NCBI RefSeq assembly: GCF_014839805.1
Contig: NC_051126.1
Coordinates: 7,758,609 to 7,822,608 of the forward strand
DNA length: 64,000 nucleotides
DNA from: Manduca sexta
Lineage: Eukaryota > Arthropoda > Insecta > Lepidoptera > Sphingidae
Reading direction: 5' to 3'
Shown here one piece after another: positions 38,901 through 46,230 of this stretch. Below the pieces are notes generated by a model that was not told the DNA's origin, did no database searches, and saw only the letters and a list, made by a program, of their open reading frames with translations. Each line of letters opens with the position of its first letter. Within the stretch, counting starts at the first letter, position 1. Both the position numbers and the translations under genes were made by a program.

Positions 38901-41900
38901 GTTATGGTCATCATGTTTACCTGACGTGACTATGCACTAGAGTTGCTCTTGATTACGCTACTATTACTAAGTAAACATGAATTAACTATTTTATTTATGT
39001 AAATTCCGAAGGTGTTCATAGATAGTGTTCTAGTAAAAAATGGCTATCCAACAATAGTAAAAACACAAAAATGGCAATATTATTATTTCCGTAGATTGAA
39101 TATAGACTTATATTTAAAGTCATTGCTAGTGTTAGTTAAAGGAAACAGAGATGTAAAAAAAAGAAATCATTTTATCATTATAATTATTTTCTATGAGCAC
39201 TAGGTACGATTAGTTAGACTTGATGGATATTTAATAATCGTGTTAGGTACAATTCAAATAGACGTGTAGTTGAAATTCTAAAATCAATAAACATCGACGA
39301 AAATATTGATGTGCTCGCGTTAAGTTAACGATCAATCTTCTTTAATATGGTGTGAAAATTAAATGTTTACTTTAGTACTGTGTTTGCCTTAGTATTCCTT
39401 GAAACCAATTTCCTTCATTAAATGTAATCGTGTCTATATTTCGTAAAATATGATGTTTATATTTGTAAAATATTATCACATTGCAGTAATTTACTTTAGA
39501 TATTAATGCTCTACGTATAGAGATAGTGAAATTCCACTCTGATTATTCAAAAATGTTTTAGTGCGGTGACGTTCCTAGACCATTATATTTCGTGATTCAA
39601 ACTTCACAATATGATATGATATAAGACTCAGCGGGTTCGATCCCTGCAATGAGACAAAGCATAATTTTTGTGTGATTGCTCGTCATAGATGAGGGTGCCA
39701 TACGCGTGTTAAAACTATTTAATTATGTGATTAGAAGATAGGTGTACAATGTACATACTTTATGAACTTCTTGCCATCAGAAACTTTCGTGTAAGTTCTT
39801 TCATAGGTGTTTAACACTTGTTTGTGTTATTAAAACGTTGCGACGTGTGAGCATTCGCCCAAAAAATATCAATGAAAATACGCGATACAAATTATTTCCT
39901 ACAATTCTCGAATATACAATAAGCCTATTTAAGTTTCTGTAGTGATTAAAGATAAATTTTATTTTTTATAGGTGAAAATGTCATACATCGAGATATATAA
40001 CGAAAACATCCGTGACTTGCTCAATCCGAGTGCAGGACCTTTGGAACTTCGAGATGAAGGGAGTAGTGGGGCGCCCGTGGTGGCAGGATTGAGTGAAGTG
40101 TGCGCTAAGAGTGCGGGCCACGTGGCCGAGTTGCTGGCCCGTGGAGACAGGGCACGCATCGCCGAACCGACGCAGGCCAATCAACATTCATCGAGAGGTC
40201 ATGCGTTACTGAGGTAGTACTTAGCTTCCAATATAGTTATATGTATATATTATACTTACTTATACTTAGTATATGTAAGTTTAGGAACATACTACTTACA
40301 TAGCAAATATTATAATAAGAACTTACTATATAAACCTTAATTTTTAAACAACATAAAAATATATGAGCAAATCCCACGACTCTGCGTAAAGAACAACACA
40401 GTATTTTAGTGTATGTGAGAAAAAAGGCAAAAATACATAAATATGATAGTTCAATCTAAAAGCAATTGGAAAATAGTAGTTTCACATAATAAAATTATAA
40501 AATAATTTTTTAAATTCAGTTCAAAGTTTTGCCTTTTTTATCTGTTGTACAAATATGCAAAACGAGTGCCGCCATAACATGACATCAACCAGTAAACTAC
40601 CTGAAGTGTCAATGCGCGTTCACTATTTAAAATTTATCGAAATAGAAAATTTTTTCGGACAATAAATTTGGATCTCTTCTTGCAAGTTAAAACAAATTTT
40701 CCTCATGGTTATATCAGTTGGCAATTGAATCCACAATTTTTTTCGGCGTTTTCACACTAGTATTCTTACATTCAGGAACAACACACCAATGATAAGGACA
40801 GTAGCTTATTTGAATTGTAATAATTTGCTCTTTCTCTATGCACAGCGTTGTTACTTGATGTTGACTGTCGAGATGACGTCAGCAAAAAATGTAAAATTTA
40901 AATGTATTTTAATGGCACTTATTGATAGAATATTTTTTTTAAAAATTTCTAGTGGTATTTTATCACATTAATTTGAGACACTTTTCGGAAAAAGTGTGTG
41001 AAAAGTGTTAATACCCTATTCCACCTACAACTTTAAAATTAAAAATATATCTTTATAATTTTAAAATTACTAGGTACTAGGTATACTTACTAGGTACATA
41101 TTTTATAGTCATGATGTGAGATAATAGTTAAAATAAAAATAAAATAATACCAAACCAATTATTTGGGAATTCTATTTCTATAAAGACATTTTAATTTCTA
41201 TAAAGACAAAATAAAAATAAAGTCAAAATTTAAAACAAACGTTTAGTTTAGTGTTTATCTTATCAAGAGCAAATATTTTTACCTCCTTAGGTGCTGTTAA
41301 TGCAAAGGATTTCTTTGTCGTAAATGTATTAGGTATTCTCTTTATTTATAGCGTTACAGTTAGTAAGCAAGAGGGCGGATGTACGCAGCGGGGCCGATTG
41401 TTTCTAATTGACCTGGCGGGGTCGGAGCGGGCGGGTCTTCGCGCGCGAAGGTTAGAGGGCGCTCATATCAACCGCTCGCTCCTAGCGCTTGGCAACTGCA
41501 TTATGGCACTTTCAGGTGGAGCAAGGTATGAAATTATAAAACCACTCGGATTTTTTATTTATTTTAATAGTTGAATTTAAATTTTAAAAGATTAATCTAT
41601 CATATATTTATATCTAAGTAATAAATGGTTATAACCCAGTTAATAGTCAAATGGGTCCCATAGAAATGCTAGACATACTTATTCAGTTTGTTTGTTTTTT
41701 TTTTGTCATGATCCTTTCACAATTAGCAGATTTTCTTTGAGACTCAGTTGTTCTCCTATCGGTGAGTGATGAACAATAGGTATGTTGTGTTATGTGTTGA
41801 GATACGTGAACTACCGCGACTCAAAGCTGACGCGTCTGCTGCGCGAGGTGCTGGGCGGGCGCTGCCGCACGGCGATGGTGGCGCACGTGGCGCCCGGCGC

Positions 41901-44900
41901 GGCGCACCGTGACACCACGCGCTCCACGCTGCACTACGCGCAACGGGCCTCTGTCATTACTAATAGGGTAAAGTACTTTCTTACTTATACGACCAACACT
42001 AGCTCGATTGCCAGTTGCTTCCTCTATTATACAGAAAAACTTGTTAGTATTTTACAGCAGAAAATTAAATCATCAACTTTACGTTGTGCGGATGCAAATG
42101 TTTGTTTGGATAAAGCTTTATGAAGGTAATGTCATTTCGAAATATAACGCGTGGCTTCTCGCATTTCTTAATAATTTTAGCTAATTAATACATGTTGTTT
42201 CGTCCAATAATATTAAATTGAATGTTGTATGTTTTCGCAGATTGAACGGGACGTAGTAGAGACACCCATGCAGCTGTCACAATATCGGTCGGTTATCAAT
42301 GATTTGCGAGAAGAAATCGCAAGACTGAAACTGAAGATGAAAGATTCGAGGTAAACGGTATAAAAATTTGTCACATTATGCTATATCATACCATATTTTG
42401 AAGTTTATGTTACAAATTAACGAGTAGGTCACGAGAAGATCTTCGAGCAGTTGAAGATGAAATGGACGAGAAGCAACCCGAGAACGCAGAACATCTGAAA
42501 ACGCTCCGAGAAGCTATAGTGTCGACCTTCAAGCAGCAGATGAGGCTACGACGTCGCTTGATGGAGCTAGACAGCCATCTCCTAGGACTCGCACTCGATG
42601 CTGAGAGACAACACGCTGCCATCTCACACTGGGAAGCGCGCTTCAACCGCCTCTATAAACCAATCAATTTGAGCGGGTCCAGACTTAGCACGCAACAGAG
42701 TTACAGGTAAATTACAATTCCAAATTCTTTTTGAAACTGAATTTAAGATAATCCCGATGGGAAAATGCTAAAATAGAAGAGCGACTGAAAAGATATTGGG
42801 GCATTATTGGAATAGAATCCCTATTACAGCCCTAAACAAACGTATAGAAATTCTCTAAACCACCTTGTTACAGTTTTGTAAACTTTGGATCGAGCTTATT
42901 TTTAATTAAAGAGCGGTCTCTGATATGCTACTGCGTGTAGGCGCAGGCAGACCGAGTAAAAAAAAGCCCAAAAAGACATGGTATTAAGTAAGTGAAATGT
43001 ATAAAGGGGCGGTACTGGCAGCACGGGTAGCTCGCTCAGCGGAGGGGAACGCGCGGAGGCAGAGGTAGCGGTAGAGCAAGCGTGGGCCGAGCTGGCGGCC
43101 GTGGAGCGCGAGCAGGAGACGGCGCGGCGCGAGCGCGAGCGTGTCGAGCGGCATCTGCACCAGGTGCGCCTGCGCGGCGCGCAGCTCGAACAGGTGCACA
43201 CTACACTACCTATACCTGATGAGTATCAGCTTCGAGTTTGGAATTTGAGCTCATTGTGACGATAGGCTCGGGGGAGCCCTATGACTTATTATGCCATGGA
43301 ATGAAATGTATATAGCGGGAAGTGGCACTAGTTGCGTCTTTTTTCGGGAATATTTAGGCAGAGTCTGCTCGACGCCTTACTGAACAAGATGAGCAAATCA
43401 TGTGAGGTATAAATGAATACTCGATAAATCCACACGTAAAATAAACATTAGCATACTTATGTAATATTTAATGACGGTGCAGGAGTTACCAGCTCACATA
43501 AGTAGCGGTCCGGAGCGAGAGGTGTTGGCGCTGGTTTGCCGCGTGCACGAACTGGAGGCGGACAAGCTGGCGCTGCAGGGTGAGCGAGCGGCGCGTGCGC
43601 ACGAGCTGCGCCGCCGCGACCTTGCGCTACAGCGCCGCGACGCGCAGCGGCGACTCTCCGACGAGATCATCACGCGACAGCGCAGGGCGCTCGACGGTCA
43701 TTATTTCACATTGTGAATTTATTGCTCGAAACTATATACAGGAGCTCGTGGAAAAACGAAAAGATGCGAACTACGGTTTTTTTTTAATAAAGTACAATAA
43801 TTGATAAAGCTTATATCAAAGGCCTGACTGCCTGCACATTTATTTTGTTCAATCTAAATATTAAATGTCATGATAATTAATAATGTATAGACTTTTGAAA
43901 ATATGATATTTTCAGAATTGGGCGTTGGCATGCCGTCGGAGCTGGCGCAGTTGTATGAACTCTACCAACAAGAGATCCACGCGTCCACATATACAGAAAA
44001 CAATGACATCTACACGCCGCCCTACCGGCTACCGCCTATTTCATCCAGGTAGCAATACCAAGATATGCAGTTATATGTTTTGTTGCTCGATGTGTTCTAG
44101 ACATTGCTATAATATTTTTCACACCAATAACAGCGCAAACAATCATATCACTTTATAAAAGTATTAGTGAAAACCATCTTTCAATGGTGTGAAGAGACCT
44201 AACTAATTGTAACTCAATAGTTTCTAATATTAAAAACAAAAACAATCGAACTGTGTATACGGTGGTACTACGGAACGCTATTGTCGCCTTTCGTTCATCG
44301 TACGCCGCCTACAATCTTATTACTTAACTTTTTCAATCATTTTATCTTTTTACATTTTCTTATAATTTTAATTGCTTAATTTATATAAAGGGCAGATTAA
44401 GTGTGACATTACCGGTAGAGGCCATTTCATCTCTGTCTAATGGAGCAGCAAAAAAACCAATATCACCTTTCCCGACCGGATTCCCGGGATTCGAACCTAG
44501 GACCTCATAACAGTTGTACCTCGTACGAAATATAAATACGCCACCGACGCAGTCCATAATAATACGTTGTGTTTGTTAGTATGTCTGAACTGACATGGTC
44601 GGAAAGTTCGAGCGGTTCGGGTCGCGGGTCTAGCTCCGGCTCGGGCGGGACTTTGACGCTGGACCAACATCTACCGCGACTCGCGCCTCTACCGCGCCCG
44701 CGCACCAGGTATAGGTACGTACATATTATATATTTTATACAGTGATAGCATACTTCTGTTACGCGGCAGAAATAATGCCATGCTACCTACTCAGACGAAC
44801 ACACGTGGCAGAACTGCCACTTGACCTTGCATGTAAACCTCAGACCTTAATATAATAATAAAATAATAATATCAGCCCTGTATTATATACTTGCCCACTG

Positions 44901-45758
44901 CTGAGCACGGGCCTCCTCTACTACTGAGAGGGATTAGGCCTTAGTCCATCACGCTAGCCTAGTGCGGGTTGGTAGACTTCACACACCCACGATATTCCTA
45001 TACAGAATTTCTCAGATGTGCAGGTTTCCTCACGATGTTTTCCTTCACCGTTAAAGTGGACGATAAATTCACAAAGAATACACACATGATTTTTTAGAAA
45101 AGTCAGAGGTGTGTGCCCTTCGGATTTGAACCTGCGGACATTCGTCTCTGTAGTCCGTTCCACACCCAACTAGGCTATCGTCGCATCATTTAATACTTAA
45201 TTCTAAAATGTAGTAGATATTCAAGTCGGAGGGATTAACCTCCTGTTGTTTTTACATTTGGCCTTAATGAATCAATAACTTTTTTCCTATAAGTATGTAA
45301 AATGGGTGATTGTATCGCATTAGACAAATGACTTTTACAAGGCTCGTAACGCATCAATAGACCTATCAAGGTTTTGTAGAGTAAGCGATTGTTTACAATC
45401 TTATGTGCAATCGTCTCGACAGTTTCTTTTAGTGTAAAAGATTGTTTTCACAATATAATTATCGTAAAGTTGAAAAAATGAGAATATATTTCAGTCTTAG
45501 GTACCGTTTTACGTATACGAATGAACGACTTATTGCTTTCGATAATGAATTATTTGCTAGATTTTCTCGCGGCTCAGAATCCGGCTTTAGAGTCTAAACT
45601 TTATCCGTATCTATTAATAAACAAATATATTATGAACAGATTTTTTCTCCAAGTACCTTATTTGTTGTAGCCAAGCCAGTGCTACACTGAAGAGATATGC
45701 GAGCGATGACAGTTTGGTGATGGCGGCACCGCGTCGAGGCGGAGACGCCACTACTTGA
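14613..45758 (+). CDS. KIF19: KIF19-type kinesin-8, whole gene model across contigs B and C
   Basis: This is a plus-end-directed microtubule motor; vertebrate KIF19 depolymerises ciliary microtubules and limits cilium length. My model uses exons 1-4 at 14613-14687, 14877-14945, 16253-16363 and 18394-18579. Exons 5-14 come from contig C: 39972-40213, 41352-41525, 41802-41967, 42241-42350, 42428-42706, 43022-43193, a candidate microexon 43362-43406, 43483-43696, 43916-44048, 44580-44708 and 45671-45758. All phases fit, giving 2193 bases and about 730 residues. Motifs in order: VAVRVRPL, P-loop GATGAGKT, switch I NQHSSRGH, switch II DLAGSERA, then HINRSLLALGNC and YRDSKLTRLLREVLGG. A coiled-coil tail follows with LREEIARLK and EREVLALVCRVHELE, both very like KIF19 and unlike KIF18. 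It is shorter than human KIF19 (998), mainly at the C-terminus. Oddities are SSRGH for SSRSH and a missing loop after TMTG. Confidence 0.85.
14877..14945 (+). CDS. KIF19: KIF19 coding exon 2
   Basis: The exon follows TGGCAG and encodes VAVRVRPLRTDEG through HVVSDK, the first beta strand of the kinesin motor with its RVRP motif. It ends AAG before a GTTGCA donor, which is weaker than usual. It is in phase 0 at both ends and 23 codons long. Confidence 0.8.
16253..16363 (+). CDS. KIF19: KIF19 coding exon 3
   Basis: The exon follows ATATAG and encodes MLVLEEEAEDNKRDVLRQRR then INDKNYIYDRVFGEESTQ, ending before GTGAGT. It matches the kinesin-8 stretch with the KxYxFDxVF strand ahead of the P-loop. 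It is in phase 0 at both ends and 37 codons long. Confidence 0.85.
16480..16830. repeat. Dispersed repeat in KIF19 intron 3
   Basis: Sequence around an actttatttatcacg stretch and a later caccggtgaggacatgagcc stretch recurs in diverged form at about 61190-62000. The latter copy is split by a SINE. No open frame is left. It resembles the 3' part of a non-LTR element, but I cannot assign a family. Confidence 0.45.
17044..17088. other. Hairpin with 19-bp arms in KIF19 intron 3
   Basis: The arms 17044-17062 and 17070-17088 are reverse complements with one mismatch, around a 7-base loop (gcgtggt). Weak pairing may continue outside the arms. It could be a short inverted repeat from a MITE or an intronic stem. 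Confidence 0.55.
18394..18579 (+). CDS. KIF19: KIF19 coding exon 4 (P-loop exon)
   Basis: The exon follows TTTAG and encodes EEVYDTVCAPLVGDTLKGFA then GAVFAYGATGAGKTHTMTG, the nucleotide-binding P-loop. It ends SAYE at a GTAAGT donor. After TMTG it goes directly to LMTRALNHLF. Other KIF19 proteins have about nine more residues here, including PGI. It is in phase 0 at both ends and 62 codons long. No second copy exists in the window. Confidence 0.9.
18580..20305. other. KIF19 intron 4, left part
   Basis: AT-rich intronic sequence with no recognisable gene or well-formed repeat. The intron runs on to exon 5 at 28213 and contains the Helitron composite and most of the A/B duplicated block. Confidence 0.5.
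20306..21878. mobile_element. Composite Helitron flanked by perfect 60-bp inverted repeat
   Basis: The left arm 20306-20365 and right arm 21819-21878 are exact reverse complements. Each starts with the same TCTATACTTATAATAAATCT that forms the 5' end of the Helitrons at 4972 and 24003. Between them lie a GTCT microsatellite (about 20428-20448), the body of that first family, and a complete second Helitron (20935-21818). The right arm starts at the first base after its CTAG. This looks like two Helitron 5' ends head to head, with a later insertion between them. Confidence 0.7.
20935..21818 (+). mobile_element. Nonautonomous Helitron with 4 x 123 bp minisatellite
   Basis: This is the allelic copy of 254-1147. 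TC lies at 20935 after an A; CTAG at 21815-21818 is followed by T. Minisatellite units start at 20978, 21101, 21224 and 21347. Confidence 0.8.
23515..24502 (+). mobile_element. Chimeric Helitron unit, absent from haplotype A
   Basis: The unit begins TC at 23515 after an A and ends CTAG at 24499-24502 before T. Contig A has the intact empty site near 2840 (ttataa joined to ttaataat). The left half (23515-24002) is the 5' part of one Helitron family (ctatatatataaaaatgaat). The right half (24003-24502) is a complete-looking short element of the TCTATACTTATAAT family with its GTCT repeat and GC hairpin. The left family lacks its own 3' end. The allelic copy in contig C is 35299-36290. Confidence 0.8.
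28213..28454 (+). CDS. KIF19: KIF19 coding exon 5, contig B copy (paired frameshift)
   Basis: Splice sites and length (242 bases) equal those of the other copies. Two extra bases after codon NIRD and two missing bases about 50 bases later shift the frame for roughly 17 codons, replacing LLNPSAGPLELRDEGS with an unrelated sequence. The frame then returns for VVAGLSEVCAKS and NQHSSRGHALL. Copies A and C have the conserved sequence, so this is a consensus error or a defective allele, not a functional variant. Confidence 0.8.
29594..29767 (+). CDS. KIF19: KIF19 coding exon 6, contig B copy
   Basis: The exon follows TTATAG and ends before GTATGA, 174 bases, entering in phase 2 and leaving in phase 2. 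It encodes VTVSKQEGG, then switch II GRLFLIDLAGSERA, and EGAHINRSLLALGNCIMALS. Same protein as the contig C copy. Confidence 0.85.
30044..30209 (+). CDS. KIF19: KIF19 coding exon 7, contig B copy
   Basis: The exon encodes YVNYRDSKLTRLLREVLGG, then RTAMVAHVAPG and TLHYAQRASVITNR, the last helices and strands of the motor domain. The acceptor (gtgttgag) has a poor pyrimidine tract; the donor is AGG then GTAAAG. It is GC-rich compared with the flanks, as in the other coding exons. Confidence 0.85.
30483..30948 (+). CDS. KIF19: KIF19 coding exons 8 and 9, contig B copy
   Basis: Exon 8 is 30483-30592 and exon 9 is 30670-30948, with a 77-base intron between them. Exon 8 encodes the neck region IERDVVETPMQLSQYRSVIN then DLREEIARLKLKMKDSR. 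Exon 9 encodes a charged helical tail, with FKQQMRLRRRLMELDSHLLG aligned to the KIF19 stretch FQEQMDVRRRLLELE. Both copies agree at protein level. Confidence 0.85.
31263..31437 (+). CDS. KIF19: KIF19 coding exon 10, contig B copy (altered)
   Basis: It corresponds to 43022-43193 but is three bases longer. It remains open but carries clustered changes: four C-to-T changes in an arginine-rich coiled coil (for example TARRERER becomes TVRCECER) and several small indels just after. The conserved end GAQLEQ and its GTGCAC donor are kept. I regard the contig C version as correct. The start is uncertain; an AG 18 bases upstream is also usable. Confidence 0.6.
31729..31942 (+). CDS. KIF19: KIF19 coding exon 11, contig B copy (in-frame stop)
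   Basis: The exon encodes ELPAHISSGPEREVLALVCR then VHELEADKLAL and stops at TAG 31822-31824, where contig C has CAG. A second change two codons later (GTG for GAG) is also confined to this copy. After the stop the frame continues unbroken to the donor at 31943. The contig C copy is intact, so the stop is likely an error or a null allele. Confidence 0.75.
32162..32294 (+). CDS. KIF19: KIF19 coding exon 12, contig B copy
   Basis: After TTTTCAG it encodes LGVGMPSELAQLYELYQQEI then HASTYTENNDIYTPPYRLPP. It aligns with the KIF19 stretch VPQRLEELYEVYLRELEEG. It ends before GTAGCA in phase 2. Confidence 0.8.
32628..32806 (-). mobile_element. tRNA-derived SINE in KIF19 intron 12
   Basis: On the minus strand a tRNA-like head (gtcggtggcgtatttata, degenerate A box) leads to a B box (ggttcgaatcc) and a body with ggtgatattggttttt. 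Such a head-body layout is common in lepidopteran SINEs. It sits only about 15 bases before the acceptor of exon 13. The contig C copy is 44389-44566. Confidence 0.6.
32821..32949 (+). CDS. KIF19: KIF19 coding exon 13, contig B copy
   Basis: The exon encodes a Ser/Gly-rich low-complexity tail, SELTWSESSSGSGRGSSSGS, followed by a Pro/Arg-rich stretch (LPRLAPLPRPRT). The acceptor is GTTAG and the donor GTATAG. The tail has no recognisable domain. Confidence 0.7.
33091..33425 (-). mobile_element. tRNA-derived SINE in KIF19 intron 13, contig B copy
   Basis: On the minus strand it begins gcgacgatagcctagttggg, a perfect A box (TAGCCTAGTTGG). About 45 bases later there is a degraded B box. The body ends in an ATT-rich tail (33091-33111). 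Related copies are 44850-45184, 58036-58316 and 61262-61593. Confidence 0.7.
33913..34000 (+). CDS. KIF19: KIF19 terminal exon 14, contig B copy
   Basis: After TTGTAG it encodes SQASATLKRYASDDSLVMAA then PRRGGDATT and TGA. The basic, Ser-rich end has no domain. The frame joins in phase 2 with exon 13. The same exon in contig C is 45671-45758. Confidence 0.75.
34105..34372. repeat. Dispersed repeat downstream of KIF19, cut by gap
   Basis: This is the left part of a repeat that is complete in contig C (45864-46230) and has a diverged relative at 55682-56060. Shared landmarks are gattttgtaca, a ttcaaaa[g/a]tgag stretch and tgacgtcaca. Contig B ends inside it. Confidence 0.5.
34373..34872. other. 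Assembly gap, exactly 500 N
   Basis: The gap joins contig B to contig C. Both flanks are copies of sequence elsewhere in the window (left flank = 46131, right flank = 23088), so the true gap is negative: the contigs overlap by about 11.3 kb. Confidence 0.97.
35299..36290 (+). mobile_element. Chimeric Helitron unit, contig C copy
   Basis: This is the same insertion as 23515-24502, with A and T flanks and CTAG at 36287-36290. Its GTCT microsatellite is longer than in B (about 35899-35928), and the body has several small deletions. Confidence 0.75.
39972..40213 (+). CDS. KIF19: KIF19 coding exon 5, contig C copy (reference version)
   Basis: The exon encodes VKMSYIEIYNENIRDLLNPS then GPLELRDEGSSGAPVVAGLS. 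Later come EPTQANQHSSRGHALL, which holds switch I. The match to KIF19 (SYLEIYNEMIRDLLNPSLGY) is close. Switch I reads SSRGH in all three copies, where nearly all kinesins have SSRSH. It leaves in phase 2 before GTAGTA. Confidence 0.9.
41352..41525 (+). CDS. KIF19: KIF19 coding exon 6, contig C copy
   Basis: The exon carries switch II (LIDLAGSERA) and the following HINRSLLALGNC helix of the motor. A short GLRARRLEG stretch replaces a longer loop in the human protein. 174 bases; the exon-intron phases agree with exons 5 and 7. Confidence 0.88.
41802..41967 (+). CDS. KIF19: KIF19 coding exon 7, contig C copy
   Basis: The exon encodes YVNYRDSKLTRLLREVLGG and the last motor strands (TAMVAHVAPG, LHYAQRAS). 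It is identical in protein to 30044-30209. It ends after AGG at GTAAAG, and the joined reading NR-IERDVVE has the same length as the human neck region. Confidence 0.88.
42241..42706 (+). CDS. KIF19: KIF19 coding exons 8 and 9, contig C copy
   Basis: Exon 8 is 42241-42350 and exon 9 is 42428-42706. They encode the neck and first coiled-coil tail region, ending QQSYR before GTAAAT. The heptad-like charged sequence (LRRRLMELDSHLLGLALDAE) supports a coiled coil. Confidence 0.87.
43022..43193 (+). CDS. KIF19: KIF19 coding exon 10, contig C copy
   Basis: The exon encodes an Ala/Glu/Arg-rich coiled coil: GSSLSGGERAEAEVAVEQAW, then ELAAVEREQETARREREREV-like charged sequence ending RLRGAQLEQ before GTGCAC. 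I chose the AG at 43020-43021 as acceptor because it gives phase 2 with exon 9. An AG 18 bases upstream also fits. Confidence 0.7.
43362..43406 (+). CDS. KIF19: Candidate 45-base KIF19 microexon
   Basis: The sequence between GGCAG and GAG|GTATAA encodes SLLDALLNKMSKSCE, is exactly 15 codons and joins both neighbours in phase 0. The human protein has about 13 residues at this place (between the end of exon 10 and ETLP). The exon may be skipped without changing frame. The same sequence is present in contig B at about 31606-31650. Support is from splice sites, phase and length only. Confidence 0.45.
43483..43696 (+). CDS. KIF19: KIF19 coding exon 11, contig C copy
   Basis: The exon encodes ELPAHISSGPEREVLALVCR then VHELEADKLALQGERAARAH, and ends SDEIITRQRRALD before GTCATT. 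The motif EREVLALVCRVHELE is the strongest tail evidence for KIF19 (human has QREVLSLLCRVHELE). It is intact here; contig B has a stop at the CAG codon. Confidence 0.85.
43916..44048 (+). CDS. KIF19: KIF19 coding exon 12, contig C copy
   Basis: The exon encodes ELGVGMPSELAQLYELYQQE then a Tyr/Pro-rich stretch NNDIYTPPYRLPPISS. It joins exon 11 by a split Glu codon and leaves in phase 2. Confidence 0.8.
44389..44566 (-). mobile_element. tRNA-derived SINE in KIF19 intron 12, contig C copy
   Basis: Same insertion as 32628-32806. The B box region reads ggttcgaatcccgggaatcc here, with one more base than in contig B. Confidence 0.6.
44580..44708 (+). CDS. KIF19: KIF19 coding exon 13, contig C copy
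   Basis: Ser/Gly-rich then Pro/Arg-rich tail segment, as in contig B, entering and leaving in phase 2. A second GT 9 bases downstream could also serve as donor (ends ACCAGGTATAG). Confidence 0.7.
44850..45184 (-). mobile_element. tRNA-derived SINE in KIF19 intron 13, contig C copy
   Basis: A box tagcctagttgg and B box ggttcaaatcc are both intact on the minus strand, about 40 bases apart, with an ATT-rich tail at 44850-44872. It differs from the contig B copy (33091-33425) in the B box area. Confidence 0.75.
45671..45758 (+). CDS. KIF19: KIF19 terminal exon 14, contig C copy
   Basis: Last 28 codons plus TGA (SQASATLKRYASDDSLVMAA and a basic end). No AATAAA follows closely; an ATTAAA occurs at 45962-45967. 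Confidence 0.78.
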
Positions 45759-45863
45759 ACGCAAATAGAATGCAGTTCGGATACAAAATATATTTCCCAC
45801 ACTTGGTCCTGCATCCCCGCAGGTTAGTATTTGCGTGATTAGAATTCCGGGACGAATAGACAG

Positions 45864-46230
45864 TCTTTAATAGTCATAATAGGTCTGTTTCATTCGTTTG
45901 ATTTTGTACATCAAATATTAAGTAACAGAAAACACATCCGAGAAGAATTTGTAAGACCAGCATTAAAATTGATTCAAAAGTGAGACAGTAATTCCTATTT
46001 CGAATATTGCAATGGACGGAAATAGACTCAGAATTCGGTAATCTTGATATTTTTTTCTTGGCCGCATTTTTATATCCGTTGACGTCACACACTATTTACC
46101 CTTACACAGTTACCCTTTCCATATTATTTGAAAGGATTGTAACTTGTAATTTAATTTGGATGGTTACACAAATTTCTGACGAAAGTAAAAAAAGATATAC
46201 TGTCAACTACCCTATTAGATTTTTCTGAGA
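45864..46230. repeat. Dispersed repeat downstream of KIF19, full in contig C
   Basis: It shares several landmarks with 55682-56060 (gattttgtaca, a ttcaaaa[g/a]tgag stretch, tgacgtcaca, an end near ctaccctatt/gtaccctatt). Coding potential is not evident; short open frames on both strands are shadows. Confidence 0.5.

Larger units (their letters stand above)
34873..46131. repeat. Contig C start: redundant copy of 23088-34372
   Basis: This stretch repeats the end of contig B. The first roughly 3 kb (to about 38050) has many one- to four-base deletions against B, mostly in homopolymers, plus a garbled patch near 37850-37880. From about 38050 on, the copies are nearly identical, and where they differ in KIF19 exons this copy is the intact one. 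I infer a low-coverage contig end. Confidence 0.87.

Noticed and set aside
1..46131. True tandem triplication of a kinesin exon block
   Set aside because: Copy ends coincide with contig ends and fixed 500-N gaps, exons 1-4 exist once, and two copies share all structural variants. Contig overlap plus a haplotig explains this more simply.
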